Positions 24,901-47,139 of a stretch of 64,000 nt of DNA are shown here, one piece after another; position 1 is the stretch's first letter; each line of letters begins with the position of its first letter. The stretch is from NCBI RefSeq assembly GCF_045679555.1, contig NC_092098.1, positions 15,886,538-15,950,537 on the forward strand, written 5' to 3'. The translations under genes and the position numbers were made by a program. Under the pieces are notes generated by a model. The model searched no databases and was not told where the DNA came from. It saw only the letters and a program-made list of their open reading frames with translations. The stretch comes from Salvelinus alpinus. Its lineage: Eukaryota; Chordata; Actinopteri; Salmoniformes; Salmonidae.

Positions 24901-25403
24901 GAGACAGACCGCTTGTTTAACAGGCATATCTAACCTGATCTTCGGGATTTGACGTAATTGGACAAATGTTGATTTTTGACCCATTAATTGTTTTTTTAAG
25001 CGCTGTTTCCATTTAGTAAGTACTCTCCCTGCTTGCTAGAAAATGGAGAACTGCCGTGGCATGTCACTGGAAACCTACCAGCCTTGAGATGGCCGGTATA
25101 AGTCTACTCAAAGCCTTGTATAGTACCATATGTTTATGCAGTGGGATATTTCCTGGTGTCAGGAAAGTGCAATGTCACTGATTCCCACAGAATCTATTTA
25201 TTCCATGTACAGCCAAGTAAACAAAAGGTTACATCTCCTTAATCTCACTAGGGTTCTCTTCTCTCCTCCTTAGCCTGGTCCAAGCAAACCCTGAGGTTGC
25301 CATGGATTCCATTGTGCACATGACGCAGCACATCTCCCCTACACAGCGTGCTGAGGTGATCCGCATCCTGTCCACCATGGATGCCGCCCCGGCCGCCACC
25401 TAG
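536..25403 (+). CDS. acaca: acetyl-CoA carboxylase 1 (ACC-alpha), 3' half of gene, 27 exons
   Basis: ACC1 is the cytosolic biotin enzyme that carboxylates acetyl-CoA to malonyl-CoA, the committed step of fatty-acid synthesis. Exons placed by homology and GT/AG sites: 536-559, 3476-3619, 3784-3886, 4078-4185, 4273-4329, 4621-4665, 5792-5833, 6983-7198, 7324-7479, 7634-7858, 8903-9058, 10377-10523, 10734-11003, 11885-11982, 12207-12327, 12520-12630, 16677-16820, 16962-17082, 17939-18035, 19896-19992, 20101-20236, 20331-20508, 20680-20792, 22065-22219, 23711-23881, 24762-24898, 25274-25403. They sum to 3502 nt, one frame from a split Arg codon to TAG. Biotin carboxylase and biotin-carrier exons lie upstream of the window. 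ACC1 rather than ACC2: the Ser-1200 context [10 protein letters not shown] and the block [15 protein letters not shown] are present, and the aatf/lhx1 neighbours match the ACACA locus. Odd points: exon 7634-7858 carries seven codons (LGPKDRQ) not in mammalian ACC1, and the donor after 20792 (GTCCGA) is weak. Confidence 0.97.
932..2555 (-). mobile_element. Tc1-like transposon, degenerate (family with GCATTCGGAAAGTATTCAG ends)
   Basis: The left end TAGAGTGCATTCGGAAAGTA and the right end TTCAGAATGCACTGTA are inverted copies bounded by TA. The transposase runs on the minus strand and is broken. Its C terminus is readable at 1158-1358 ([11 protein letters not shown], then [15 protein letters not shown]), while the catalytic middle (1391-1855) is out of frame and mutated. 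A LINE 3' tail is inserted near the 5' end of the transposase. It lies in the acaca intron between the mini-exon and the candidate cassette exon. The same family occurs at 45.0-46.6 kb. Confidence 0.9.
2163..2236 (+). mobile_element. 5'-truncated LINE 3' tail inside the Tc1 copy
   Basis: The segment ACAAGCATTTCTCTACACTC through CTAACCATGTGTATGTGACG to AAATTTGATTTGAT interrupts the Tc1 sequence. Its reverse complement matches, with substitutions, the end of the LINE fragment at 22,258-22,345, so both derive from the same LINE family. The insertion postdates the Tc1 copy. Confidence 0.7.
2729..2890 (+). CDS. candidate cassette exon of acaca (54 codons, charged)
   Basis: A pyrimidine-rich tract ending CCTCTCAG (2721-2728) is followed by 162 nt without a stop and then AG|GTTGGG at 2889-2894. 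The segment begins with the third base of an Arg codon and ends with two bases of another. It therefore fits both the mini-exon donor (556-559, AACAG) and the next exon (G-ATG-TCG at 3476) and would keep the acaca frame. The product starts [15 protein letters not shown], then becomes Lys/Asp/Glu-rich ([14 protein letters not shown]) and ends in DDSVDR, just before MSFSS. It has no recognised domain and looks disordered. Seen: splice signals, phase and frame. Inferred: use as an exon. It could instead be a chance ORF, since the frame stays open to 2996, or part of an unrelated nested gene. Confidence 0.45.
3476..9058 (+). CDS. acaca: acaca exons for ACC central region and start of CT domain
   Basis: Ten exons. 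The first (3476-3619) opens with [12 protein letters not shown], containing the equivalents of rat Ser-1200 and, in [10 protein letters not shown], Ser-1215, both known phosphosites. The next exons encode [14 protein letters not shown], then FLVAQKDFRKAVN, then [25 protein letters not shown], recorded here in parts: [12 protein letters not shown] is split from [12 protein letters not shown] by the intron 5834-6982. This is the ACC central domain that links the biotin-carrier and carboxyltransferase regions. [20 protein letters not shown] (about 7768-7830) is followed by the extra LGPKDRQ and then [20 protein letters not shown] in exon 8903-9058. A tRNA-derived SINE occupies much of intron 5834-6982. 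The intron 9059-10376 is mostly a hAT-like element. Confidence 0.95.
5901..6330 (+). mobile_element. tRNA-derived SINE with 16-bp target duplication
   Basis: The head has a pol III A box (TGGCGCAGTGG, 5911-5921) and B box (GGTTCGAGCCC, 5968-5978), followed by a GC-rich body (GGGGCGGCGCACAATTGGCC) and a tail ending in a T run at 6321-6330. It is flanked by near-identical 16-mers, 5885-5900 AAATAACAGGTAATGG and 6331-6346 AAATAACAGCTAATGG, a target-site duplication with one difference. It is not a functional tRNA gene. A related copy lies in reverse at 18.5-18.9 kb. Confidence 0.9.
9312..10301. mobile_element. non-autonomous hAT-like element
   Basis: The left end TAGAGGTCTGCGCAGG and the inverted right end CAGAGGGCTGCAGTGCC resemble hAT (Charlie/Buster-type) termini. 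The flanking 8-mers CTCTACAT (9304-9311) and TTCTACAG (10302-10309) share the core TCTACA, like the nTCTAGAn duplications of that group. No transposase ORF is visible. The interior contains two diverged copies of a roughly 280-bp unit (from about 9466 and 9748), each with ACTTGCACTTT, GATCAATATTTATT and AAGATAACTGCC. It fills most of intron 9059-10376. Confidence 0.6.
10377..16820 (+). CDS. acaca: acaca exons for carboxyltransferase N-subdomain
   Basis: Six exons encode the acetyl-CoA carboxyltransferase N-terminal subdomain. Visible landmarks are [40 protein letters not shown], the crotonase-fold loop [36 protein letters not shown] encoded in part as [35 protein letters not shown] and [20 protein letters not shown]. 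This subdomain contributes the acetyl-CoA side of the active site at the dimer interface. The intron 11004-11884 holds a deleted Tc1 element. The intron 12631-16676 (4 kb) holds the large CT minisatellite and a GT/GA microsatellite. Confidence 0.96.
11121..11836 (-). mobile_element. internally deleted Tc1-like element (ACCAAAAGTATGTGGACAC ends)
   Basis: Inverted ends begin TACACTACACAACCAAAAGT and finish ACTTTTGGTCATGTAGTGTA, bounded by TA. On the minus strand a transposase C-terminal piece is readable at 11153-11404 ([10 protein letters not shown], then [12 protein letters not shown]). The stretch at 11,560-11,700 is helix-turn-helix coding remnant, and the middle of the gene is missing. The element lies in the acaca intron 11004-11884. 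The copy at 58.3-59.4 kb belongs to the same family and is longer. Confidence 0.88.
13530..14850. repeat. polypyrimidine minisatellite (20-bp unit, three higher-order blocks)
   Basis: The plus strand is almost pure C/T. Units of about 20 bp (TCTCTCCTCCTCTCCCTCCG) vary at the CTCCT/CCCCT/CCCCACT position. Three blocks start with the same leader, GGTGCTCCRCGKGCACTGAC, at about 13,510, 13,958 and 14,378, and each ends in short CTCT/CCTCC runs, so the array is a higher-order repeat of roughly 420-450 bp. Long ORFs on both strands are by-products of the repeat. It lies in the 4-kb acaca intron 12631-16676. Confidence 0.95.
15937..16100. repeat. compound GT/GA microsatellite
   Basis: A (GT)n run from 15937 passes into (GA)n and then alternates GTGTGTGTGAGAGAG units to about 16,100. 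It is intronic in acaca, with no coding potential beyond repeat peptides. Confidence 0.9.
16962..25403 (+). CDS. acaca: acaca exons for carboxyltransferase C-subdomain and C terminus
   Basis: Ten exons. The C-subdomain shows [58 protein letters not shown], then [12 protein letters not shown] (exon 20101-20236) and [20 protein letters not shown]. The Arg in NWRGFSGG corresponds to the conserved active-site Arg studied in yeast ACC. Later exons encode the helical C terminus ending [18 protein letters not shown] followed by AAPAAT and TAG at 25401. The introns carry a SINE inside a larger terminal-inverted-repeat element (18.1-19.5 kb), a LINE 3' end (21.4-21.9 kb) and a LINE reverse-transcriptase fragment (22.26-22.92 kb). 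Confidence 0.96.
18107..19482. mobile_element. possible DNA transposon with GCCTC...TATAA ends, interrupted by a SINE
   Basis: The left edge GGGCCTCGGGTATAACTGG and the inverted right edge GGAGCCTCATTTATAAAC share GCCTCnnnTATAA(C/A). Subterminal regions on both sides contain GTAC-rich, GCGCACGC and CATGCG motifs (GGCGCACGCCGTACATACG on the left, GGCGCACGCATG on the right). No transposase is seen. A SINE lies within it. The superfamily is unknown, and the boundaries are approximate. Confidence 0.35.
18522..18886 (-). mobile_element. tRNA-derived SINE, reverse orientation
   Basis: The reverse complement starts GGGGCCTCTCGAGTGGCGCA and continues with the same A box (TGGCGCAGCGG) and GGCGGCGCACAATTGGCCC body as the SINE at 5.9-6.3 kb. 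The B-box region is eroded. It sits inside the putative element at 18.1-19.5 kb in the acaca intron 18036-19895. Confidence 0.85.
19685..19790 (+). mobile_element. short LINE-type 3' tail
   Basis: TGCGGAAGACACATTTCAGT, TGAATGCATTCAGTTGTACA and CTAGGTATCCCCCTTTC form a block that recurs at 44.37-44.51 kb (AATGCGGAAAACACATTTCA...). Both appear to be 5'-truncated retroposon tails of one family. Confidence 0.55.
21440..21862 (+). mobile_element. 3' end of a LINE (L2/Rex-type), with ORF2 C terminus
   Basis: One frame at about 21,497-21,593 reads [20 protein letters not shown] followed by QAIRILNI and a stop, a typical end of a teleost LINE ORF2. It is followed by a 3' UTR with repeated ACCGGTGCCCC/TACCGGTACCCC and a tail ending in TTTGATTTGA. 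The copy is 5'-truncated and lies in the acaca intron 20793-22064. Confidence 0.75.
22258..22925 (-). mobile_element. LINE reverse-transcriptase fragment (Rex1-like)
   Basis: The minus-strand frame 22499-22738 contains the reverse-transcriptase blocks [15 protein letters not shown] and FADDTTVVG, where FADD is the catalytic motif. The fragment ends in the 3' tail GCTAAACGTGTATGCGACCA near 22,300, which matches the tail at 2163-2236. The ORF is broken after NNDESLQGG. The 5' part is absent. It starts 40 bp downstream of acaca exon 22065-22219. Confidence 0.88.
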
Positions 25404-26920
25404 AGGGCCTCCTCTCCCCAGCCTGGCCCCACTGTCTCAGGTGCAGTGGAACTGTGCCAGAAACTGGGGCTGGAGGAGCCAACATGGCAGCCCGCGGAGG
25501 CTGTGCTGTTACTGATGAAAATGTTGTCAATGATCCTGGAGGGAGGGGGGAGAGCTGAGACACAGGGCAATGGTTTTATTTATACGTCTGATGTCCAGGG
25601 TAATGCATTTATACGTCTTACAGAATGTGTTAGTTGTGATATCTATGTAAGTGCAAAAATGATAGACAAAGCCAAGACCAGAAACTATATAACTAGCATG
25701 AATGACGACAAGCTTGGGGACCACACAATTGGCCAAGGTGGAAGCAGCTCTTCATTTGCGATCATAATGAGCCTCTGTCCTATTGGACAGGAAAACATGC
25801 ATTGAGTTTGAGTGTTTTGATGGCGATCTTGACAATAAAATTGCAGCAGATTGTTGGGAGGGTTTGAGGGTGGAGGGTTTACACACCTTTGCACGGCGCA
25901 CTTAATTACTGATTAAACCCAGGGTAGGAGGTGGAGCATGGCATTGTGATGGGGATAGCGTGTCGTTCTGCCCTGGGCCTGGAGAGAAGAGCCCAGCAGG
26001 AGGCAAGAAGAGGGCCCTATTCAGACCCAACCACCCCACACTGGCCCTGGGGTGAGCCATTGGGCAGGCAGGCACACACTGATGTGGGTAGAATAGCAGC
26101 TGTCACCACCTCTCTGAATGCACCTTACTGTTCTATTACTTACATTAGGCTTCAGTTCAGCACAGCTTTTTCTATAGTATACTAGAAGACTGACACAAAA
26201 GCAAACACTAATGGTAATTGGTGCCATAATGGTTGAGAATTCCATTTTTCCCTCCCATGGGGTATATTTTTTAAGAAAATATGTAAAACATTTAGGTGAC
26301 TAATTTATTAAATGGCAATCATGTTAGAGAACACTAGAATTATACATTCAGTATTACAAAAGGTGTGCTTTTAAAATGTTCTGTAAATTTGTTTATTTTG
26401 AAGTTACTTTTTAATTTGTGACGTACTTTACATATTGACTTTCCAAGGAGAAAATGGGTCGTCACTAGTTAGCATGGCTAAAACCTTGCCTGTTTTAACC
26501 ACATGCCTAACCTTAAAGACCAAAAAGCTACGATATAGCCATTTTAACTTTGTCTGTGGTAACTAGTGACACAGAAAATGATAGTATTGTGTAAACTTGG
26601 TTATGCTCATTGAGGAACAGTGATAGATCCTGGATACTGTAGTTTCTTTATGGCAAAGTGATGGTGGCCTAGCTGCTGGAGAGCCTCAAATTTAACATAA
26701 TATTTGATTCAATGTAAGGTAAAAATTGTATTTTGCCTAGATGAGAGGAAATGTAGGATGACTTCATGCACAGTGCTAGTCTTAAGTTCTATTTGTCTAT
26801 TGCTGGTAGTCCTGTTACTAATGAGGTGATTGGTTGAATGAGAAAGGTGAATGTGTTTACTGTAGTGAACTCGAATTACCTCAGTTCAAAATTAATAAAA
26901 TAAAGCTTACCTGGTTTGAC
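25404..26920 (+). other. acaca: acaca 3' UTR with two candidate polyadenylation signals
   Basis: No coding continuation is seen after the stop. AATAAA occurs at 25834-25839, giving a 3' UTR of about 0.45 kb, and again at 26894-26899 (overlapping AATAAAATAAAG), giving about 1.5 kb. The sequence between them turns AT-rich. Which end is used cannot be decided from sequence. Confidence 0.6.
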
Positions 26921-29900
26921 AGATTTGTTTTGCTTTTTCAAGCGGAATGAAACGCGGCAAAAGCAAGATTGAGTTGGCATTTCAAACTCAACTGGAGTCA
27001 CATTGCATTATTACAAAATGATTTACCATTAAAAGGATCATCCCAACACTGGAATTCTGCCAAATGCAGTGAGGAAAAAGTATACTTGGAGAGACATTTT
27101 ACTGACTACTCCGAAATGATATTCTCTTCTCATGCATCAACCCACAGATGATCAGTGGCACTTTTTTTTTTCAAACTTCAACAGTCTTAAAAGAGATGAG
27201 ACAGATCAAACAAATAGTGAGGGATCCATCTCATCCCTTTTGTTTTTTCCCCCCCCGTCTCACTTTCATATCGTCCCCTTGGCTCCGTCAACTCTATTAC
27301 CATCCTACCAACAAATATGTAAGACAAATTGAGTTGCATACACCCAATACCCATCACAATTATGGGAGGCCCAATAAGAAAATGAGTCATTCGGTGGTAT
27401 AATTGGAAATGTGCCTTGCCTGGTCTCTCCGGTCTCCCAGAGGGCTTTGCTCATTTGTGGAGGCACGCTAGGCTGGCTAATTCCAGCACTAATCACTGAC
27501 AAACTGCAGCATCAGGCCCTTCCTACTCCTACTGGAGCAGAGAGAACAGGATTGTTTGGAGAAAGTTAGAGGAATTGCTTTATGCAGGTTTGGCATGGCT
27601 GCTTATTAGGCTGCAAGTGTTATCCCCCAAAAGTAAAAAAACAAACTCCACTACAATAAAACATTTAATCACCAACAAAATCTGCATTTGTTAATTTCTC
27701 CTCCAATAAGTCAGCAGGCATAAATCACCTTGGTATTTATTCACAGAAAGAGACATTTAAAAGGGGATAATAGAAACAAGTTGGCAAAAATGTAGTTTTT
27801 CCTGATAGTATCAAAATGTGTAGAGAAAGCAGTCTCTTCAAGCCTTTGAAGCAGAGTCCAAACCAGTCAGGTCCAGTCTGAACTAACCTCGAGACTGATA
27901 CTGTCCATAAGCTTTTAGAGGAGCAGGACTGGACCAGAGGAAGAGGTATATTGTGTTTATCTCCTGGGTTCTGTCTGCCTTCTGTGCTGTCCACTCTCCT
28001 GCTCGCTCAGTGCATGTCACTCCCGCACCGCACTTTCAGCAAACGAGTTCTTCCCGAATAGTGAGCGATACAACTCAGTCCTACACAAACAACAAAAATC
28101 CAAGTTTAAACACTACTTTTTTTTTCAAGAACAATAATCATGGTAAAAGTATTATCAAACCTGGCTGTCACCAACAGACTGAACAGTTGAATGTGACTAA
28201 AGTGGAAATCAGTGGGTGAGAGAGGGATGGAGAGGGGGGAGAGAAAGAAAAGGGAGGATATGGGGGAGAGAAAGAAAGGGAGGAGAGGTTTCGATTCATC
28301 GGGAGAAGGAATAATTCCACATTCATGCGTCTCAACGACTTGACGGCACTTGAGAGACAATGCCAGTGACCCAGTTGCAGGATTCCAATTAGGGGGGTAA
28401 TATGCAACAGTCCAGATGAGAGGAGAGACAAAGAGGGGTCTTTATGGAGCCCAGGGCCTTCTGATTACTGCGTGAACACAAGTGCCTGTCACTCTGTCTG
28501 GGGCTGGCCCGCCGATGACAAAGAGCAGACAAACACACAGCCAGGCAAGGATGGAATCAGAGGCCCCAGCTGCTCTGAACTGGACTGCCTTCCTGGAGAC
28601 TCATCTCCCCTAACCAGCTCAGTCATTTCAATCAGTCAAATGTTCCAGTCCAAGTGGCTCTACTCAGACAGACAGATAAATACGGCCTAATTTTGAGACG
28701 GGGCTGGTTTAGTTTGTGTCCGACTATCTGCACATACAATTATTTTCTACATCCATAAAACATGTTCAGGGTATACATGCAAATGTACAGCAGGTGAAGC
28801 CTGTGTGTCTGTGCATTATGAAACAGACACTAGATGGCGGTATGTGATGTCTCAGTTAATTGTGTTGAGATTATTAAAAAGAGTCAAGGGAGTCAGTTGG
28901 CCTGCACTGGTCTTGTCTGAGTGCAGCCAGTCATGTTAAGACTGCTTGTGGGTCCACTTCAATGGGATAGGACAACAGCCAAAGCTCCCACACTGCACTG
29001 CTCCGTTTACTGCAGTGGACAACCATACCGATTAAAATCTATTACAAAACTGGGTCCACTACAGCATAACCAGTCAGTGCAGGTTCCCTGTTCCCGTGTT
29101 GAGTTAAAGAGGGGCCTTGTGTTGCTCTCAAGGGGCAGCCAGCCTGTATCCAGCCACAGGAGGGACTTAATCCGCAATCCCCATTTGAAATGCGCCACCA
29201 GGGTCAAGGAATACAATACACTCTGATCATCACCACGTAATGCATACATTCTCATTCTGCCTGAGCTCGGTAAACATCGGGTGGGGAATACTGAGGAGGA
29301 CCGGGATGACGGGGGCAGAAAACCCAGGCTGATATAGGACTGACCGTCTCTGTGTGCGCAATGGACAGAAGACAAGAGACAACAAGGGAGCTGAAGTGTG
29401 TGTTGAAGGTGCAGCCTGCCTAAAAATGTAATATCCTATGTCACATGCCGATGCAGAAATGTGCCATGATGAATGTCTCAATACCTTCTAGAGGTCTTAA
29501 ATGTGCCTGTCATGTATGCATGTATGTATGTGTGCGCACATGTATGTTGTCCCTGTGTGCCAGCCCCCCCCCTGACATTAACATTCATGGAGCCAGCGGA
29601 GCATGGCGGGCTGTGTCCGTAAAGCCAGCGCAGCGGTAGAGGAGAGCGAGGAGAGAGGGAGGAGGGGACGGGAGGTATAGAGGGTGAGGGGGGGTGGGCT
29701 GTGTTAGGGCATTCAATCCCAAAGGTCAGCCAGTGTGGCTCTCTGGGAAAGGTCAACGGCCAGCCTGATGCAACGGCCATACATCACCATTATTACTGTA
29801 GGCCATTGATTGCTATGGAAATGAGGTGGGAGGTACACGCGGCAGGGCTGGGGAAGGGCAGCCCATTGTGCAGTCATTACAGTGTTTAGAATGCCTGTCG

Positions 29901-30468
29901 TCTGTCGTCTCACAGCGACCACAACACACGGCCTCCGCTACTCCACCTGCAGTATATACTGGAAGAGGACAGATAAGAGGGAGAGAGGCAGAGGACGCGC
30001 CTAGCCATTTACTGTCCCCTCCGTCTCAGGTGTGCACTGAGAATCAATATGGGCCCACTAGCATGTGGAAACTGCGACACTCATTCTATGTCCTTTGTAA
30101 ACTCACCTATAATAGGACAGTAAGCAGCCTACACATTACAACTGAAGAACCTGTTCATCTCATTTAGAAATCCCACCAACATTCACCGGCCAACTACAGA
30201 AGGTGGCAGATAATAGTACAGGGGGAACAATGCAGGTGTAAGAGCAGGCAAGCAAAGCAGGGCACAGGGATTTATGAGAGGGTAGCTGTCCAGGGGACAG
30301 TCATTTCAGTTGTATGGCTGTGACAGGAGAATAGAACACTGAGACCTGTGACTAACAGCCCCAAGATAAAGGAGGAGGTGATGGGTTGAAGAACAGGTCA
30401 ATATTGCCATGCCGGTGGTGAAGTGCGCTGCCTTTACGCCTGTGATGCGTCAACAACAAGGTGCTCAC
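26921..30468. other. convergent intergenic region between acaca and aatf
   Basis: No gene with supportable homology was found. On the minus strand a lone AATAAA complement (TTTATT, 27736-27741) could end the aatf transcript. Stretches at 27,300-27,520 (CCCAATAAGAAAATGAG, GGCTAATTCCAGCACTAATC) and 29,560-29,900 have the even composition of conserved non-coding DNA, but conservation cannot be tested here. A short TGTA repeat occurs near 29,520. The last aatf coding exon should lie here if it exists. Confidence 0.5.
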
Positions 30469-43547
<13,079 letters not shown>

Positions 43548-43585
43548 CGTTCAATGTACTCACTCACAACTCACACATGTTACGC

Positions 43586-43593
43586 TTACGTCA
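43586..43593 (-). promoter_or_regulatory. aatf: CRE-like site upstream of aatf start codon
   Basis: TTACGTCA lies 39-46 bp upstream of the aatf ATG, in the short region that must contain the 5' UTR and core promoter. No TATA box is evident. Such sites are common in housekeeping promoters. The assignment rests on position and motif only. Confidence 0.35.
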
Positions 43594-44170
43594 TCAAGAC
43601 GCGACTCACAGATAGAAATAGAATAATAGAACTGCTACAGCGCAACTTCAATCAGGCAGAGGTTGTTTTTTAGCCTACGCAATATGGATTACTGAAATAA
43701 TTAAGATAATGCAGTGTGGATGACTAATATCCGACTTAATTGTAGTTAAACACCGTAAACCCTGTAGGTAAAGTATAACATCTACTAAATGGTAAATACA
43801 TAATCGACTTTCTATATGTTGAGGTAGGCCTACTTCTATAATTACAGTGCCGCCGCCGCCACAGGGTTGTGACTGACAATATTTGCTGTCAATTCATACA
43901 TGTAGGACCTAATTATCATGTTAAAAATGTAAATACTGCATTTGGTGCATTTGAGAAACAATCAAAATAGATATCACAGTTTCTTAATTTACAGTAGCCT
44001 ACAACTTCCGTAATGCAAGGCATCTCTACAAACCCAGATGCTGCTTATTGAGTCCTGTATCTTCTCAAACGATCTGATGTCAATTTACCTGTTGATGGAG
44101 AGCTGAGCAGCAGCGGAGATGTCGATGTGGCCCTCTGTGTACTGTAGTCTAATCAGTGAGTGGATTATGG

Positions 44171-44245
44171 CCCACTGGGCACACTGGTTGAATCAACGTT
44201 GTTTCCACATTGAATAGAAGTTGAATTGACGTCTGTGCCCAGTGG
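44171..44245. mobile_element. 75-bp MITE with CCCACTGGGCACA inverted ends
   Basis: The left end CCCACTGGGCACAC and the inverted right end TCCACTGGGCACAGAC flank TTGAATCAACGTTGTTTCCA. There is no coding capacity. It is intergenic between aatf and lhx1. Confidence 0.7.
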
Positions 44246-44365
44246 ACTAGGTCTACTGGGCTTTTTATTCAGGAAAAAATATAGTTTTTTATTTCAAGAA
44301 AGAAAATACATTGTTGCAACCACATGTTTTACATTATTGGACTATGGTGATATTCTGTACATGAA

Positions 44366-44510
44366 TCCCCGGACGCTGAAAACGTGGATGTCGATTAAGG
44401 CAGCCCCACGCAACTCTCTGATTCAGAGGGGTTGGGTTAAATGCGGAAAACACATTTCAGTTGAAGGCATTCAGTTGTACAACTGACTAGGTATCTCCCT
44501 TTCTTACCTG
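44366..44510 (+). mobile_element. LINE-type 3' tail
   Basis: CTCTGATTCAGAGGGGTTGG, TTAAATGCGGAAAACACATT and CATTCAGTTGTACAACTGAC are followed by CTAGGTATCTCCCTTTC. The same block as at 19.69-19.79 kb, slightly longer. Confidence 0.6.
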
Positions 44511-44754
44511 CACACACTAGACACACTTTACCATGTGTAACCAACAATTGGGCTTGTTCGAAATTGCAGCCAACAGTGTAGGCAGCTGCCGACTGACTTA
44601 TCTTCAAAGAACATTGCATCATAAATAACTACTCATTATTAGTTGTAGATCAGTGTGTCAATCACAATTTACCCATGATACATTACAGTTTTGATGCTCT
44701 CGAATATGGCCAATTCCTCTTAAACATCACTATACCTTATATCAGTTAGCAGGA

Positions 44755-44990
44755 TAGCCATCCTTAAAGGGGATGTGCAGTCAATAACGTGATTTCCTGT
44801 TTTTTAATGATATTTCCACACTATAAGGTTGAAATAACCCACTGAAATTGAGAAAATTAGGATAATGCCCTTTTTGTGTAAGAGCTGTTCAGATGGGATG
44901 GAACTTTTGGCCCACATCATGACATCACAGTGTTATCTGATTATAATAGACCAATGACTGTTCATCTGGGTAAGAGGGTGGGCTCTAGAC
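44755..44990. repeat. unclassified interspersed repeat-like segment
   Basis: AAAGGGGATGTGCAGTCAAT through TTTTTGTGTAAGAGCTGTTC to ATAGACCAATGACTGTTCAT has no ORF. I recognise it only as similar in style to dispersed salmonid repeats. Class and boundaries are uncertain. Confidence 0.35.
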
Positions 44991-45011
44991 CATCCTATCA
45001 GCCTGTGCATG

Positions 45012-46560
45012 TAAAGTGCATTTGGAACCCTTGACTTTTTCCACATTTTGTTACATTACAGCCTAATTCTAAAATGGATTACATTTTTAAAAATCATTGT
45101 CAATCTACACACAATGCCCCATAACAACAAAGCGAAAACATGTTTTTAGAAATTGTTGAACATTTAAAAATAAAAAAACAGAAATACCTTATTTACATAA
45201 GTATTAAGACCCTTTGCTATGAGACTCGAAATTGAGCTCAGATGCATCCTGTTTCCATTGATCATCCTCGAGACATTTCTACAACTTGATTGGAGTCCAC
45301 CTGTGGTAAATTAAATTGATTGGACATGATTTGGAAAAGCACACACCTGTCTATATAAGGTCCCATAGTTGACAGTGCATGTCAGAGCAAAAACCAAGCC
45401 ATGAGGTCAAAGGAATTGTCCATACAGCTCTGAGACAGGATTGTGTAGAGTAAACAGATCTGGGGAAGGGTACCAAAAAAGTTCTGCAGCATTGGAGGTC
45501 CCCAGGAACACAGTGGCCTCCACCACCCGGCCAAACTGAGCAATCGGGGGAGAAGGTTCTTTGTCAGGGGGTTGACCACGAGCCCGATGGTCACTCTGAC
45601 AGAGCTCCAGAGTTAATCTGTGGAGATGGGAGAATCTTCCAGAAGTACGACCATCTCTGCAGCACTCCACCAATCAGGCCTTTATGATAGAGTGGCCAGA
45701 TAGAAGATACTCCTCAGTTAAAGACACATGACAGTCTGCTTGGAGTTTGCCAAAAGGCACTTACAGGACTCTCAGACCATAAGAAACAAGATTCTCTGGT
45801 CTGATGAAACCAAGATTGAACTCTTTGGCCTGAATGCCAACTGTCACGTCTGGAGGAAACCTGGCACCATCCCCACGGTGAAGCATGGTGGTGGCAGCAT
45901 CATGCTGTGGGGATGTTTTTCAGTGGCAAGGACTGGGAGACAAGTCAGGATTGAGGGATGATGAACGGAGCAAAGTACAGAGAGATCTTTGATGAATACC
46001 TGCTCCAGAGAGCTCAGGACCTCAGACGGGGCAAAAGTTTACCTTCCAACAGGACAATGACCCTAAGCACACAGCCAAGACAATGCAGGAGTGGCTTCGA
46101 GACAAGTCTCTGAATGTCCTTGTGTGGCCCAGCCAGAGCCCAGACTTGAACCCGATCGAACATTTCTGGAGAGACCAGAAAATAACTGTGCAGCGACACT
46201 CCCGATCCAACCTGACAGAGCTTGAGAGGATCTGCAGAGAATAATGGAAGAAACTCCCCAAATACAGGTGTGTCAAGCTTGTAGCATCATACCCAAGAAG
46301 ACTCGAGGCTGTAATCGCTGCCAAAGGTGCTTCAACAAAGTACTGAGTAAAGGGTCTGAATACTTACATAAATGTGATATTTCTTTCTTTTTTTTTCAAT
46401 ATATTTGCAAACATTTCTAGAAACCTGTTTTTGATTTGTCATTATGGGGTATTGTGTGTAGATTGATGCAGATTTTTTTAAATCCATTTTAGAATAAGAC
46501 TGTAAGGTAACAAAATGTGGGAAAAGTCAAGGTGTCTGAATACTTTCCGAATGCACTGTA
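45012..46560 (+). mobile_element. Tc1-like transposon, near full length, broken transposase
   Basis: The ends are TAAAGTGCATTTGGAACCC (left, diverged) and TTTCCGAATGCACTGTA (right), bounded by TA, 1.55 kb. The plus-strand transposase spans about 45,380-46,346 in several frames: a degenerate helix-turn-helix region, [11 protein letters not shown] (first Asp, near 45,797), [25 protein letters not shown] (second Asp, near 46,050) and [13 protein letters not shown] (Glu region, near 46,138). It is the same family as 932-2555 in the opposite orientation and lies between aatf and lhx1. Confidence 0.9.
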
Positions 46561-47139
46561 AATATCTTCACATTTGTTTACTAATGCCCACACACTCAGA
46601 CTGAGCATTTCCAGGGCCAAAGGAAGCTCAGGGAAATAAATGATATTAAAAATACATTTTGGAGTTATTTTCATGAAATAAACCCACACAGTGATTTATT
46701 AGACATACCAGTGATGATTTAAAAAAAATCAAATGACAGAACTTTAAGCCCTTTATTCACCCTACCAATTCATTGACATTACCGTCTGAGATCAAAGAAC
46801 TGTGTTTTATATAATGTTTCCAACAGAAGAACTGAGTTTCCTTTAGCTTTGCTGCCCCATCACCCTGAAACCCTTAGCAAAAACACTTACAACTGATCAA
46901 TTTATTCTGATTGATGAAAGGGGGACTGCTGACCACAGATTGCACATTTTAAACATGCACTTTTAAGTTATCTTGTGCACTTTGCACTGTTTTAACGTAC
47001 GTTCTTTGTAATGTTTTATGTTGTGTCTCATGTGTAACTATATGCTGCTTACTTGGCCAGGCCTCACTTGAAAAAGACATGTAGATGTTAATGAGACTTC
47101 TCTGGTTGAATAAAGGATGAATAAAATATACAAATCTTT

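Noticed and set aside
27737-27994. Minus-strand frame as aatf C terminus
   Set aside because: An acceptor-like AG exists, but the residues bear no resemblance to the AATF tail.
29230-29481. Final aatf exon carrying ...TELRQNENV
   Set aside because: TEL resembles the expected TELYRS motif, but there is no AG acceptor in the correct phase before it and the downstream residues do not match.
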